Below are positions 7,670-16,641 of a stretch of DNA of 64,000 nucleotides, in pieces (the stretch's first letter is position 1; every line of letters starts with the position of its first letter). The position numbers and the translations under genes are program-made. The stretch lies in assembly GCA_002837195.1 (NCBI GenBank), contig KZ478067.1:62001-126000 (forward strand), written 5' to 3'. Origin of the DNA: Enterobacterales bacterium CwR94 (lineage in GTDB: Bacteria; Pseudomonadota; Gammaproteobacteria; Enterobacterales; Enterobacteriaceae). The notes under the pieces were generated by a model. The model ran no database searches. It was not told the origin of the DNA and saw only the letters and a program-made list of their open reading frames with translations.

Positions 7670-9196
7670 TCAGGAGGTCGGTGCCGGGCCAAACACCGAA
7701 TAGTCGGGTAAATCAAGCTGTTGATACGGCTCCCAGCCACCGCCCAGGGCTTTATACAGTGCGACCAGGTCAAGGCTGGTTTGCACTTTCGCGCGCGCCA
7801 GTTGCTGTTGGGATTCAGCCAGTTGCCGCTGCACACTCAGCACGTCAATAAAGGTACTCAGCCCCTGATGATAACTGCTGTTCGCCAAATCAAAAGCGCT
7901 TTGCAATGACGCCACAGCCTGCGTCAAACTGGCTAATTGCTGCTGATCCGTGCGGTAGCTGACCAGCGCATTTTCCACATCTTGCAAGGCACTTAGCACG
8001 GACTGAAGATACTGCAGCACCGCATTGGCCTGCTCTGCACGCGCCACTTTCACGCTGGAAACCAACCGTCCGCCCTGAAAGAGGGGAATCGACAGCGAGG
8101 GGCCGACACTGTAAAAGTGGCTGCTCCAGTTAGTCAGACTGTCCGCCTCGGTATTGCGTAAACCAAATTGCCCGGTCAGCGATAAACTGGGAAACAACTG
8201 GGCGACGGAAACCCCGATATTGGCTGTCGCAGCGTGGAGCTGCGCTTCCGCCTGGCGAATATCAGGACGACGACGCGCCAGCGTAGAAGGCACCCCCACC
8301 GCCACCGCATCGGGCAAATTTGGCAAGGCTTTCGTCGCGCGCAGCTCACTGTCCAGTGCACCAGGCGGTTGCCCCAGCAAGACCGCTAAGCCATTCATCG
8401 CCTGCCGTGCTTGCGCTTCATAAGGCGGTAATTGCGCTTGCAGTGCGCTCTGTTGCGCACGGGCATTTTCCACATCCATCTGTGGCGCCAGCCCATTTTG
8501 CTGCTGGCTGGTGGTAAGCGCGACGGTCTGCTGGGCAATGCCGATTTGCTGTTGCAGCGTCGCCATGATGGCCTGCGCCCCGCGCAGTTGCAGATAGGCA
8601 CGTGCAACTTCCGCTTCCAGTGATACTAGCGCATCATTGCGCTGCTCAAGAGAAGCCTGGGTTTGCGCCTGCGCCATTTCCACTTGCCGACGGACTTTGC
8701 CCCACAAATCCAGCTCCCAGGCAGCATCAAAACTGCCCTGATACAGATTGATCGGTTTGGTGAGCCCATTTAACGCCTCTGAAAGCGCAGGGTCGATATC
8801 ATTGGCGCGCGCAGACACGCCCTGAGACTCCAGTTGCCCTTTCAGTCCCAACTGTTGGTAGGTATAACCCAGCTTGCCGTTGACCGAGGGCAGAAAACCG
8901 CCACGCGCCTGGTTGAGCTGCTCGCGCGCGCCTGCAATGCGCAGCACGGTTTGCTGCAAATTCAGGTTGTCGCTGATGGCGCGGGCAATCAGTCGGTCGA
9001 GCTGCGGATCCTGGAAGCTGCGCCACCAGTTGGCCTGAGTCTGTGCGGCCTGTGGGCGGGAGGGTTGCCCGGAGGGCAGATCGCGCCAGTTCCCCGTTGT
9101 CACGCGGCTTTCAGGAGGATGGTAATCCGGCCCGACGGCACACCCGCTAAGGAGCAGCGAGAGCGCGATAAGGTGAGTGGTGGAGGAAACTTTCAT
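7670..9196 (-). CDS. Outer-membrane efflux lipoprotein, TolC/NodT family
   Basis: A 508-residue protein starting with a lipoprotein signal (LLLSGCAVGPDY, Cys at about residue 19), the standard N-terminus of NodT-type outer-membrane factors. Two internally related halves follow, each with long coiled-coil stretches (QTQANWWRSFQDPQLDRL; LARRRPDIRQAEAQL). Such proteins form trimeric channels that connect to a periplasmic adaptor and an inner-membrane pump. The stop codon of the upstream pump gene is only 1-2 bases away, so the three genes form one operon and one tripartite pump. The substrates are unknown. Confidence 0.92.
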   Translation of the reverse strand: MKVSSTTHLIALSLLLSGCAVGPDYHPPESRVTTGNWRDLPSGQPSRPQAAQTQANWWRSFQDPQLDRLIARAISDNLNLQQTVLRIAGAREQLNQARGGFLPSVNGKLGYTYQQLGLKGQLESQGVSARANDIDPALSEALNGLTKPINLYQGSFDAAWELDLWGKVRRQVEMAQAQTQASLEQRNDALVSLEAEVARAYLQLRGAQAIMATLQQQIGIAQQTVALTTSQQQNGLAPQMDVENARAQQSALQAQLPPYEAQARQAMNGLAVLLGQPPGALDSELRATKALPNLPDAVAVGVPSTLARRRPDIRQAEAQLHAATANIGVSVAQLFPSLSLTGQFGLRNTEADSLTNWSSHFYSVGPSLSIPLFQGGRLVSSVKVARAEQANAVLQYLQSVLSALQDVENALVSYRTDQQQLASLTQAVASLQSAFDLANSSYHQGLSTFIDVLSVQRQLAESQQQLARAKVQTSLDLVALYKALGGGWEPYQQLDLPDYSVFGPAPTS

Positions 9197-9197
9197 G

Positions 9198-10766
9198 TCA
9201 GTGTGCTCCAGGGCTGCCTTCGCTCTTAATCGGCGACAACAGTAAACAAAGTGGGATCATCAGCATGGCGACAACCCCAAGTAACATAAAGACGTCGACA
9301 TAGGCGAGAATGCGCGACTGCGCCACCATCTCTTTATACATCTGCCCGGTTGCCAGCGTCACCGGATCGCCGACCATCGAGGTAAAATCCCGGATGCTCT
9401 GCGCCATTTTGGCAATCGTCAGATTGAACTGCTCATTCAGCGGCGACATATGGCCCGCCAGATGGGCACTGTTAATTTGCGAATGATTGGTAATGGCCGC
9501 CGTGGAGAGCGAAATACCAATCGAGCCCGCCACATTACGAAACATGGTAAACAGCGCCGAAGCATCCCCGTTCAACCGCCGCGGCAACGAGGCAAAAGCA
9601 ATCGTGGTCAGCGGAACAAACAGAAAGCCTAGACCAATCGACTGCGCGCTGCGCATCATCACCAACGTGGTGAAATCCACCTGGGGATTGAGTCCGGCCG
9701 AATAGAACATTGACAACATTAACAGCGTAAAGCCAAAGGCGATCAGCCAACGCGTTTGCACAATCGGCATCAGCTTTAAGACCAGCGGAATGGAGAGCAC
9801 AATCAATACCGCACCGGGCGACAGCACCAGGCCAGACCAGGTCGCGGTGTAACCGAGATCCTGCTGCGCCAGTTGCGGCAAGACCACAGAACTGCCATAT
9901 AAAATCGCCGCCATGCCCGCCATCAGAATGCCCGCTACGGTAAAGTTGCGGTCTTTCAGGCAGGATAAATCCACCACTGGCTTACGCGCATACAGCAACC
10001 AGTAAATTGCGCCCACCAGGCCAATAATCGTCAACACGGCAAACAAAATAATGAAATGTGAGTCGAACCAGTCTTCATCCTCGCCGCGATCCAGCATGAC
10101 CTGTAAGCACCCCAGCCCCAGGGTGATTAAACTGATGCCGATATAATCGATACTGAGTTTGTCACGGGGGACTTTCTTCTCCCAGGGAGGATCTTCCAGT
10201 AACTGGTAGATGGCCAGCACCGTGAGGATCCCCACCGGCACATTGATAAAAAACACCCAGCGCCAACTGTAGTTGTCGGTTATCCAGCCGCCCAGCGTTG
10301 GCCCAATCACGGGCGCCACAATAATGGCTATCGAGGCCAGGCCAAAGGCTTTACCGCGATCTTCGCTTTTAAAATAGTCGAGTAACACCGAATGCTGCAC
10401 CGGCTGCAATCCGCCGCCGAAGAAGCCCTGCATAATGCGAAATAAAATGATTTGCCACAGCTCGGTGGCAATACCGCATAAAAACGAGCAAACGGTAAAC
10501 ATCACAATGCAAATCAAAAAGTACTGCTTGCGGCCAAACACACGACTAAAGAAGGCTGAGATCGGCAAAACGATGCCGTTAGCCACCAGATAAGAGGTTA
10601 AGACCCAGGTTGATTCGCTGTAGCTGGAGGAGAGCGTGCCCGCGATATGCGGCAACGCCACATTCACAATCGTGGTATCGAGAATTTCCATAAATACCGC
10701 GAGCGTGACGGTGACCGCCACCAGCCACGGATTACTGGCAGGACGCCAGTGGCTGTCATGGCTCAT
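9198..10766 (-). CDS. EmrB/QacA-type MFS drug transporter (DHA2, 14 segments)
   Basis: A 522-residue inner-membrane antiporter. The N-terminus carries the EmrB signature: the acidic LDTTIVNVALPHIAG in TM1, then GRKQYF in the 2-3 loop and GWITDNYSWRWVFFINVPVG around TM5. About fourteen hydrophobic segments are present, as in EmrB (512 residues). It should expel hydrophobic drugs or toxic compounds in exchange for protons through the adaptor and outer-membrane channel encoded beside it. Its ATG overlaps the end of the adaptor gene by 4 bases, which indicates translational coupling. Confidence 0.92.
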   Translation of the reverse strand: MSHDSHWRPASNPWLVAVTVTLAVFMEILDTTIVNVALPHIAGTLSSSYSESTWVLTSYLVANGIVLPISAFFSRVFGRKQYFLICIVMFTVCSFLCGIATELWQIILFRIMQGFFGGGLQPVQHSVLLDYFKSEDRGKAFGLASIAIIVAPVIGPTLGGWITDNYSWRWVFFINVPVGILTVLAIYQLLEDPPWEKKVPRDKLSIDYIGISLITLGLGCLQVMLDRGEDEDWFDSHFIILFAVLTIIGLVGAIYWLLYARKPVVDLSCLKDRNFTVAGILMAGMAAILYGSSVVLPQLAQQDLGYTATWSGLVLSPGAVLIVLSIPLVLKLMPIVQTRWLIAFGFTLLMLSMFYSAGLNPQVDFTTLVMMRSAQSIGLGFLFVPLTTIAFASLPRRLNGDASALFTMFRNVAGSIGISLSTAAITNHSQINSAHLAGHMSPLNEQFNLTIAKMAQSIRDFTSMVGDPVTLATGQMYKEMVAQSRILAYVDVFMLLGVVAMLMIPLCLLLSPIKSEGSPGAH

Positions 10767-11881
10767 TCCACCGTTACCGTCGGTGCCACTGAAAGGCCCA
10801 GTGGCAGCGGATGATTGGGATCCAGCCCTTTATCAATAACGATTTTTACGGGAACGCGTTGGACAATTTTCACGAAATTACCGGTCGCGTTTTCTGCCGG
10901 GAAAGCGGAGAAACGCGAACCGCTGCCCATTTGAATACTGTCGACATGCCCTTCCAGTTTACGGTCGGGCCAGGCATCAATTTCAATCTCCACCCGATCG
11001 CCGGGTTTCATGCGCGTCAATTGCGTTTCTTTGAAATTGGCGGTGATCCAGATCTCCGGCGAGACCAGCGAGAACAACCCACTGCCCGCCTGCACCAGCG
11101 ATCCCATTTGCACATTACGTTTCGTGATAAAGCCGTCATAGGGGGCGCGCACTTCGGTGTAGGAGGCGTTGAGTTTTGCGGTGTCCAGTTGCGCTTGCGC
11201 CTGTTTCACCTGGCTGCGGCGCGCTTCAACATTGGTTTCTTGCTGACGGATTTGCAGCGTGATTTGCGAGGCAACCGCCACTTGCGCTTTGGCACTTTGC
11301 ACCTCTGCTCGCGCAGAACGCAGTTGAGCACTGGCGGCGTCTATATTGCGTTGCGAGGTGGCACGCGGATCAACACCGCGCTGGCGGCGATAGTCCGCTT
11401 CGGCATTGCTTAAATTGGCCTCGGCCCTCGCCTGCTGCGCCAGCGCCTGATCGCGCTGGGCGGGATATTGCACTTTTGACAAGGCCAACTGGGCTTCAGC
11501 CTGATGTAACTGTGCCGTTGCCAGCGCAAACTGGGCTTCCGCCTGCTGCGTACTGGCCGCCGTATCGCGTGGATCGATAACCACCAGCAAGTCGCCCTTT
11601 TTCACACGCTGGTTGTCGGTGACCCGCAGTTGCGTCACATAGCCCGACGCCTTGGGGGCAATGGTGACTGCGTTACCTTCGGTGAAAGCATCATCGGTGG
11701 TTTCAATGTTGCGCGTCGAGAGCCAATACCACAGCGCCACCACCAGCATCACAACCACCACGATCGCCAAAATCACTAACGGTTTTTTGCCCGGCCGCTT
11801 ACGTTGAAATTTATCGCTTTCTTCTGCTGAGGAGGCGTTTTCGTCTTGAGAGGCAGTCTGTTCGGTCATAATTTTCATCAT
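10763..11881 (-). CDS. EmrA/HlyD-type periplasmic adaptor
   Basis: A 372-residue protein with a cytoplasmic N-terminal tail of about 30 residues, one membrane segment (about 32-52, LVILAIVVVVMLVVALWYWL), a biotinyl-lipoyl fold half (TEGNAVTIAPKASGYV), a long alpha-helical hairpin rich in Ala and Gln (about 110-215), and a C-terminal barrel (VRAPYDGFITKRNVQMGSLV). This is the EmrA layout. It is the first gene of the pump operon. Three in-frame ATGs lie at 11881, 11878 and 11869; the first has GAGG ten bases upstream, although that site is inside a hairpin. No regulator gene of the MprA/TetR type is next to the operon. Confidence 0.9.
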   Translation of the reverse strand: MMKIMTEQTASQDENASSAEESDKFQRKRPGKKPLVILAIVVVVMLVVALWYWLSTRNIETTDDAFTEGNAVTIAPKASGYVTQLRVTDNQRVKKGDLLVVIDPRDTAASTQQAEAQFALATAQLHQAEAQLALSKVQYPAQRDQALAQQARAEANLSNAEADYRRQRGVDPRATSQRNIDAASAQLRSARAEVQSAKAQVAVASQITLQIRQQETNVEARRSQVKQAQAQLDTAKLNASYTEVRAPYDGFITKRNVQMGSLVQAGSGLFSLVSPEIWITANFKETQLTRMKPGDRVEIEIDAWPDRKLEGHVDSIQMGSGSRFSAFPAENATGNFVKIVQRVPVKIVIDKGLDPNHPLPLGLSVAPTVTVE

Positions 11882-11888
11882 GTTTCAT

Positions 11889-11907
11889 CGGCCTCACCTT
11901 GAGGCCG
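11889..11907 (-). promoter_or_regulatory. Hairpin covering the adaptor ribosome-binding site
   Basis: A perfect 8-bp inverted repeat, CGGCCTCA/TGAGGCCG, with a 3-base loop sits 8 bases before the adaptor ATG. The only AGG/GAGG ribosome sites of that gene lie in the loop and 3' arm, so the folded RNA would hide them. The fold is seen in the sequence; translational control is inferred. Confidence 0.45.
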
Positions 11908-11988
11908 GATTCCCTAAGCTGACTTAACAATAGGAGGAAACCTGACAAAATCAAAGATGGCTTTACACTCAGCCACATTTCATGACAC

Positions 11989-13104
11989 TCATCGCCCGTA
12001 GAGCAGCAACCACAGGCTCCAGCCGCTAAGCAGCGCCCAGAGGAACAGCGGGATAGAGTAGAGGTGGAAGTGCCACCAGATAGCGCGCTCTTTCGCCATC
12101 CGCAAAGCAATTAAGTTTGCCAGCGATCCCGGCAGTAAACCAAACCCCCCAATATTCACGGCCCAGGCGAGTAATGGCGTGGCCGGAAGCATGTTGAGCA
12201 GCAGAATGGTCGCGGGAACATTACTGATCACCTGCGATAAGCCTGCCGCCAGTAAATAGGTTTCTCCCTGTCCCAGTTGCTGGGTGAGCGGCAAGGCATG
12301 TTGCAAGAGCGGCAGCTTGAGCAGCAGCCAGACATCAATAAACATCATCACAAAGACGAACAGCAGGCTCCAGTCCAGTGTCAGAAGCATACGGCGCGCC
12401 ATCAAGCACAAAGTAATAAACACCAGTGCAACGCCCCACAACGCGAATCCTTGTTCCAGTAAAAGGATAAAAATCCCATACAGCAGCGCACTGACATACA
12501 ACAGGGGACGTTGCCAGCCGCTCTCCGCGGTCACGGTGTGTCGTTGGATTTCACGTCCGCGAAAACAGATGGCCGTTAACACCAGTAAACTGGCGAGCAG
12601 CCACGCGCCCAGCGGCAACATCTGCGCAATAAACCCCACGAAACTGGCCTCGCCGTGCTGCCACAGCAAGATGTTTTGTGGATTGCCTATCGGGGTTAAC
12701 AGCGATCCCGCATTTACCGCCAGTGCTTCAAAGATAATGAGCCGCGACAGCGGTAAGGTCGAATATTTACGCAGGGACAATGTCAGTGGCACGGTAATAA
12801 ACAGCGCCACATCGTTGGTCAGGAAAGTGGACAGCAGTGCCGAGGCGGACACCAGAAACAGGGCCAGCGTGCGCTCGTGCGTGAAGCGGTGGATAAGACG
12901 CCGTCCCAGCCAGTCAAAATAACCGCTGGCTTCGATGCCTTTGGTCAGCATCAATAAACCGGCCAGCGTCATAATGGTCTGCCAGTCAACGGCGGCGGGC
13001 AATGACCGCCAGTTGAAGGGAGAAAACAGAGCGAGAATAATGCCAACAACCACTAACAGGTGCAGGAAACGATCCCGCAAAAAGGGCAGCAACAGCGCGC
13101 GCAT
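11989..13104 (-). CDS. ybiR: Anion/citrate-type permease YbiR
   Basis: A 371-residue, highly hydrophobic inner-membrane protein of the ion transporter (ArsB/NhaD-like) superfamily, about the length of E. coli YbiR (372). Recognisable pieces are the FLTNDVALFITVPL segment and GSLLTPIGNPQNILLW, the latter typical of the first re-entrant loop in this superfamily. About ten membrane segments are present. Its substrate is not established. It starts 24 bases after the mntR stop, so mntR-ybiR is probably one transcript, as in E. coli; a link to metal or anion balance is suggested only by that neighbour. Confidence 0.85.
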   Translation of the reverse strand: MRALLLPFLRDRFLHLLVVVGIILALFSPFNWRSLPAAVDWQTIMTLAGLLMLTKGIEASGYFDWLGRRLIHRFTHERTLALFLVSASALLSTFLTNDVALFITVPLTLSLRKYSTLPLSRLIIFEALAVNAGSLLTPIGNPQNILLWQHGEASFVGFIAQMLPLGAWLLASLLVLTAICFRGREIQRHTVTAESGWQRPLLYVSALLYGIFILLLEQGFALWGVALVFITLCLMARRMLLTLDWSLLFVFVMMFIDVWLLLKLPLLQHALPLTQQLGQGETYLLAAGLSQVISNVPATILLLNMLPATPLLAWAVNIGGFGLLPGSLANLIALRMAKERAIWWHFHLYSIPLFLWALLSGWSLWLLLYGR

Positions 13105-13128
13105 GGTGTCTCACTGGGCGTAATAAGG

Positions 13129-13584
13129 TTAACGGTTTTCCGTAAATTTCTGGAAGATGGCCAGGGTTTCATCACTGACGTGGTGTTCCAGACCTTCTGC
13201 ATCGCGCCGCGCCGTATCCGGGCTGACGCCCAGAGCCAGCAAAAAGTTCTCCACAATAAAGTGACGCACACGGCTCGCTTCTGCCAGTTTTTCGCCCTCT
13301 GCCGTTAAGAACACGCCACGGTAAGGAATTTGCTCCACCAGCCCCACCGTGCCGAGACGTTTTAACATCTTCGCGACGGTCGGTTGTGAGACGCCCAAAC
13401 GCGCAGCCATATCAACCTGGCGCGCTTCACCAAACTCAATAATTAAATCCGAGATCAGCTCAACATAATCGTCAATCAGTTCGCGACGATGCGCTTCACG
13501 TACCTGACGAAAACCTTCGACATGCTCTTCAATATCTTTCAATGGCCCGTTAAGGCTGGCCGCAGGTTTTGCACGACGACTCAT
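13129..13584 (-). CDS. mntR: Manganese-responsive DtxR-family repressor MntR
   Basis: A 151-residue regulator with an N-terminal winged helix ([20 protein letters not shown], about residues 58-78) and a helical metal-binding/dimer domain with [16 protein letters not shown] and [13 protein letters not shown]. The Glu-His-His of the second stretch corresponds to Mn(II) ligands in MntR. With Mn(II) it represses manganese import and the small protein gene mntS. Its probable operator lies at 13698-13715, between it and mntS. Gene order mntR-mntS-opgE-ompX is as in E. coli. Confidence 0.95.
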   Translation of the reverse strand: MSRRAKPAASLNGPLKDIEEHVEGFRQVREAHRRELIDDYVELISDLIIEFGEARQVDMAARLGVSQPTVAKMLKRLGTVGLVEQIPYRGVFLTAEGEKLAEASRVRHFIVENFLLALGVSPDTARRDAEGLEHHVSDETLAIFQKFTENR

Positions 13585-13697
13585 TTAACTTCCTCTCTTT
13601 ATCACCGCTCTGAAGACGCCAGAGTGGTTGCGGGTGGCACATTGTAAACCAGCAGCACAAAAGAACCAATTTTGCTGAAAATAGCCTTGTCTTTAAA

Positions 13698-13728
13698 TTA
13701 TAGCCTGTGCTATAAATGGACATATAGT
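13698..13728 (+). promoter_or_regulatory. MntR operator and mntS promoter
   Basis: A perfect inverted repeat TTATAGC-N4-GCTATAA (13698-13715) matches the enterobacterial MntR box in form. It is followed by a -10-like TATAGT at 13723-13728. The box covers the -35 to -20 stretch, a position suited to repression of mntS by Mn-MntR. Confidence 0.75.
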
Positions 13729-13799
13729 GACCACATAAATCTTACGGAGACCACGTGAAACCTTGTTCAACACCGTTATGCCACTTGCAGGAGGACACC

Positions 13800-13904
13800 A
13801 TGAAAAAACCGCTGCTGTTTAAACTTTGGGGCCGTTCCCCCTTCCAGCTTCGCTTGCAGTTGATTGAACTGCTCACCGGCAGCAAGCAGCACACCACGCC
13901 ATAG
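13800..13904 (+). CDS. mntS: Manganese small protein MntS (34 residues)
   Basis: A 34-codon gene with an excellent ribosome site (AGGAGG, 5 bases before the ATG), an MntR box and promoter upstream, and a strong terminator directly after it. The peptide begins MKKPLLFKLWGRSPFQLRL and shares the SPF-x-x-RL-x-LL core with E. coli MntS (42 residues), which helps raise usable intracellular Mn by restraining export. It lies between mntR and opgE, the same place as mntS (former sRNA rybA) in E. coli. It is shorter at the C-terminus than the E. coli protein. Identification rests on position, operator and the short shared core. Confidence 0.82.
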   Translation: MKKPLLFKLWGRSPFQLRLQLIELLTGSKQHTTP

Positions 13905-13930
13905 CCCCGATGCCCTCGGGGCTTTTTTTT
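13903..13930 (+). terminator. Terminator of mntS
   Basis: AGCCCCGA/TCGGGGCT stem (8 bp, loop 5) followed by eight T residues. It overlaps the mntS stop codon, so the transcript is a compact unit of about 200 bases. Confidence 0.92.
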
Positions 13931-14123
13931 ATCCTGCTCACAGAATTTCCTCATCACGCTGGTTGCTATTGCAAATAAGGCAGATTATCTTTCCGCAGCC
14001 CGTTCGTGAGAGTGCTGGCCGGTGAGAAGTGCTTCCCCAATCCCCCATTCATAACGAGTCGATATCGGCCGTCGTTGCGTAGTGTTTTTCCTGCGTTGTT
14101 GAATCCCTGTAGCCCGAAGAAAA

Positions 14124-15704
14124 ATGAATTTAATACTCAGTGCGCGTCAAACCATGAGCCAGCTTCGCGCCGCGCTCAGTCCGTGGAACGGACTTTATCT
14201 GCTGTTATCGCTGTTGATTAACCTTGGATTGGGTTACGCCCTGAGTCCGCTGTATACCTTTGCTTTTGCGGCACTGCTTATCGTGCTGGCAAATCGATTC
14301 CGGCGTACACAGCGATGCCTGATTTTGGTTTCCACGCTGACCGCTGCCGCCTACTACCCTTTTGGTCAGGCTTATGGGCCGCCCAATTTCAATACCCTGC
14401 TCTCTTTGCATGCCACCAACATGGCAGAGGCCAGTGAAATTGCCGCCATCTTCCCCTGGCACAGCTATCTGGTGGCCGTTTTGATTTTGGTGGTGGGCCT
14501 TATCGCCTTCCGCCGACCGCTGCCCGCAACACGCAAAAGTGCGCCTTTTGAACAGGCCTGCCTGGTGTTCACTCTAGTGGCGGCGCTGACGCAGCCAATC
14601 AGCAATGCCACCAGCGGCGGCGTTTTTAGCCTGACCGATATCGGTTTTCCGGTGGTGCGCTTTGTGAAAGACACGGTCGTTAGCCAGTTAACCGTGCAAG
14701 AGGAGCTCACGCGCATGAACGCGCTGGCCTCGCTGCAGGACAGTTGGCAGGTGACCAGCGTTCATCCCAATAAGCAGGTGTATGTGATTGTGATTGGCGA
14801 AAGCGCCCGCCGCGATGCCTTAGGAGCTTTTGGGGGACGCTGGGCCAATACGCCGTGGATGAGCGAAGCCAAGGGACAACTGTTTGTCAACTACACGTCG
14901 GCAGCGTCGTCGACCCAAAAGTCGCTGGGAATTACGCTCAATCGACTGGAAGAGGGCAAGCCGCTGTATCAAGACAACATTATTACTCTGGCTAACCGCG
15001 CAGGTTTCAGCACCTACTGGTTCTCGAACCAGGGACAAATTGGCCAGTATGATACGCCTATCGCCAGCATCGCTCGGCGGGCAGATTACGTTCACTTTCT
15101 GAAAGAGGGGGATTTTGAGGCGGATAAATCCACCACCGACAATGACCTGCTCACTTTGATGCCGCAGGCGTTAAAGCAGCCGCTGGATAAACCGCGTCTG
15201 ATTGTGCTGCACTTAATGGGATCTCACCCTAAAACCTGCGATCGCACAGGTGGGCATTATGATACCTACTTCCAAAGCCCGGAACTCTCCTGCTATCTGT
15301 ACACCATGACGCAGACCGACCGCTTTTTGCAGCAACTGTGGGAGCAGCTACACAGCAGCGGGTTGAGTTATTCAATGATTTATTTTTCGGACCACGGTTT
15401 AGCCATTAAAGGTCGCGGGACAAAGAGTGCTTTTCTGGCGCATGATGATCATTTCCAACAAAACTTCGACGTGCCCTTTTTTATTACCTCCAGTGGCGAT
15501 ACCCAGCATCAGGTGTATAAGGTCGCGCGCTCAGCAAATGATTTTTTAAAACTCTTTGTGCAGTGGACAGGGATTACGACGCCGCAAATAAAACCTGACT
15601 ATCGTTTTATTTCCCGACAAAAAGCGCCACCGATTTATGTGACCAATTTTAAATTACAGCGCGTTGATTATCGGCAATTAAAACAAGATCCCCTCAGTCG
15701 ATAA
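14124..15704 (+). CDS. opgE: OpgE (YbiP)-type phosphoethanolamine transferase
   Basis: A 526-residue inner-membrane protein with four or five N-terminal membrane segments (to about residue 160) and a periplasmic sulfatase-fold domain. The catalytic stretch VIGESARRDALGAFGG (about 228-243) contains the family E-S-A-R signature, and STQKSLGIT follows with the expected Thr/Ser region. Downstream are HLMGSHP and SDHGLAIKGRG with metal-binding Asp-His. E. coli YbiP/OpgE adds phosphoethanolamine to osmoregulated periplasmic glucans. Synteny (mntS upstream, ompX downstream in convergence) matches E. coli. The start is the ATG at 14124 after GAAGAA; an in-frame ATG at 14154 is an alternative. Confidence 0.85.
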   Translation: MNLILSARQTMSQLRAALSPWNGLYLLLSLLINLGLGYALSPLYTFAFAALLIVLANRFRRTQRCLILVSTLTAAAYYPFGQAYGPPNFNTLLSLHATNMAEASEIAAIFPWHSYLVAVLILVVGLIAFRRPLPATRKSAPFEQACLVFTLVAALTQPISNATSGGVFSLTDIGFPVVRFVKDTVVSQLTVQEELTRMNALASLQDSWQVTSVHPNKQVYVIVIGESARRDALGAFGGRWANTPWMSEAKGQLFVNYTSAASSTQKSLGITLNRLEEGKPLYQDNIITLANRAGFSTYWFSNQGQIGQYDTPIASIARRADYVHFLKEGDFEADKSTTDNDLLTLMPQALKQPLDKPRLIVLHLMGSHPKTCDRTGGHYDTYFQSPELSCYLYTMTQTDRFLQQLWEQLHSSGLSYSMIYFSDHGLAIKGRGTKSAFLAHDDHFQQNFDVPFFITSSGDTQHQVYKVARSANDFLKLFVQWTGITTPQIKPDYRFISRQKAPPIYVTNFKLQRVDYRQLKQDPLSR

Positions 15705-15720
15705 CACGATGGAAGAATAA

Positions 15721-15750
15721 AAAAAATCCGCCCGTGGGCGGATTTTTTTT
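15721..15750. terminator. Bidirectional terminator between opgE and ompX
   Basis: A-run, ATCCGCCC/GGGCGGAT stem, T-run: works in both directions for the converging opgE and ompX transcripts. Confidence 0.9.
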
Positions 15751-15763
15751 GGCGGTCAGCGGA

Positions 15764-16276
15764 TTAGAAGCTGTAACCCACGCCTGCAGTCCAGGTGCCA
15801 ATATCCACGTTACGGATGCGGCTCTGCTCATAACCCACATCGACAGCGATGTTTTCAATTGGGTTGAACTGCATACCGGCACCGTAGGAGAAACCGACGT
15901 CGCTGGAATCTTGTTTAGCCAGTGTCACCTGGTCGTTGTTCTGGAATTTGCCGTAGCCGATACCCACAACACCGTAGATGCTTGCCCAGTCGTTCAGACG
16001 GTAAGCTGGACCTGCGGTCACGCCGTAGTAGTTCGCTTTAGCGTAGTCATTGCCTACGGTGTGGTCTTTCTCGGTGTAGGTGAAAGAGCCAATCCAACCC
16101 AGAGCATCAGCGCCATTTTCATAGCGATATTTCAGGTTAAAACCGTTGGCTTTGTTGGCTACACCTTGGTAATCGCTCTGCGCATAACCGGCAGAAACAG
16201 TGCTTTTCGCCATTGCGGAACCCGCAGTAACAGCCAGTACGCAAGCTAACGCTGAAAGACATGCAATTTTTTTCAT
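15764..16276 (-). CDS. ompX: Outer membrane protein OmpX
   Basis: A 170-residue protein with a signal peptide (MKKIACLSALACVLAVTAGS, cleavage after AMA at about residue 23) and an eight-stranded beta-barrel of about 147 residues ending in the terminal aromatic GVGYSF needed for BAM recognition. Sequence follows OmpX of enterobacteria closely (STVSAGYAQSDYQG; YGVTAGPAYRLNDWASIYG). The start is the ATG at 16276, with GAGGTGG directly upstream; a longer frame from 16330 would precede the signal peptide with 18 non-leader residues. It is a small abundant surface barrel tied to stress and virulence in relatives. Confidence 0.97.
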   Translation of the reverse strand: MKKIACLSALACVLAVTAGSAMAKSTVSAGYAQSDYQGVANKANGFNLKYRYENGADALGWIGSFTYTEKDHTVGNDYAKANYYGVTAGPAYRLNDWASIYGVVGIGYGKFQNNDQVTLAKQDSSDVGFSYGAGMQFNPIENIAVDVGYEQSRIRNVDIGTWTAGVGYSF

Positions 16277-16641
16277 AACCACCTCAAATGTGAAAGTACT
16301 TATCTCCTGACAACGCTGAAAATATAACAAAAGTTAGCGAGAAACTCTGCCCGCTAAATGTTGTCCAAGGGAATCTTTCGTGTAACAGGAAGTTAATGAA
16401 ATATTATATGTCATTCATTTTACATGTCTTTTTTGTGACAGACTGCGCATTAAAACCCTTTGTAAAAAAAGGTTCATTGAGACAAATCCTAAAATACTCT
16501 GACACTGATTGACAAAAATGCGCAAAAAACGCACTGCCGCGGGCTTTATCTTTGGCTGGCACTCCTCCTTTTTTCTTCGATCCGCTAGACTGTCAGCCTC
16601 TACATAAGCGTGGTTCGCTTGTCTCTCACAAGGTAAACAGG
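16277..16641. promoter_or_regulatory. Divergent ompX-rhtA promoter region
   Basis: 365 gene-free bases between divergent ompX and rhtA. For ompX, a perfect TATAAT (complement of 16403-16408) has an AAGACA 16 bases upstream (complement of 16425-16430), which would give an untranslated leader of about 120 bases. For rhtA no clear -35/-10 pair was picked. The middle is AT-rich. Confidence 0.5.
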
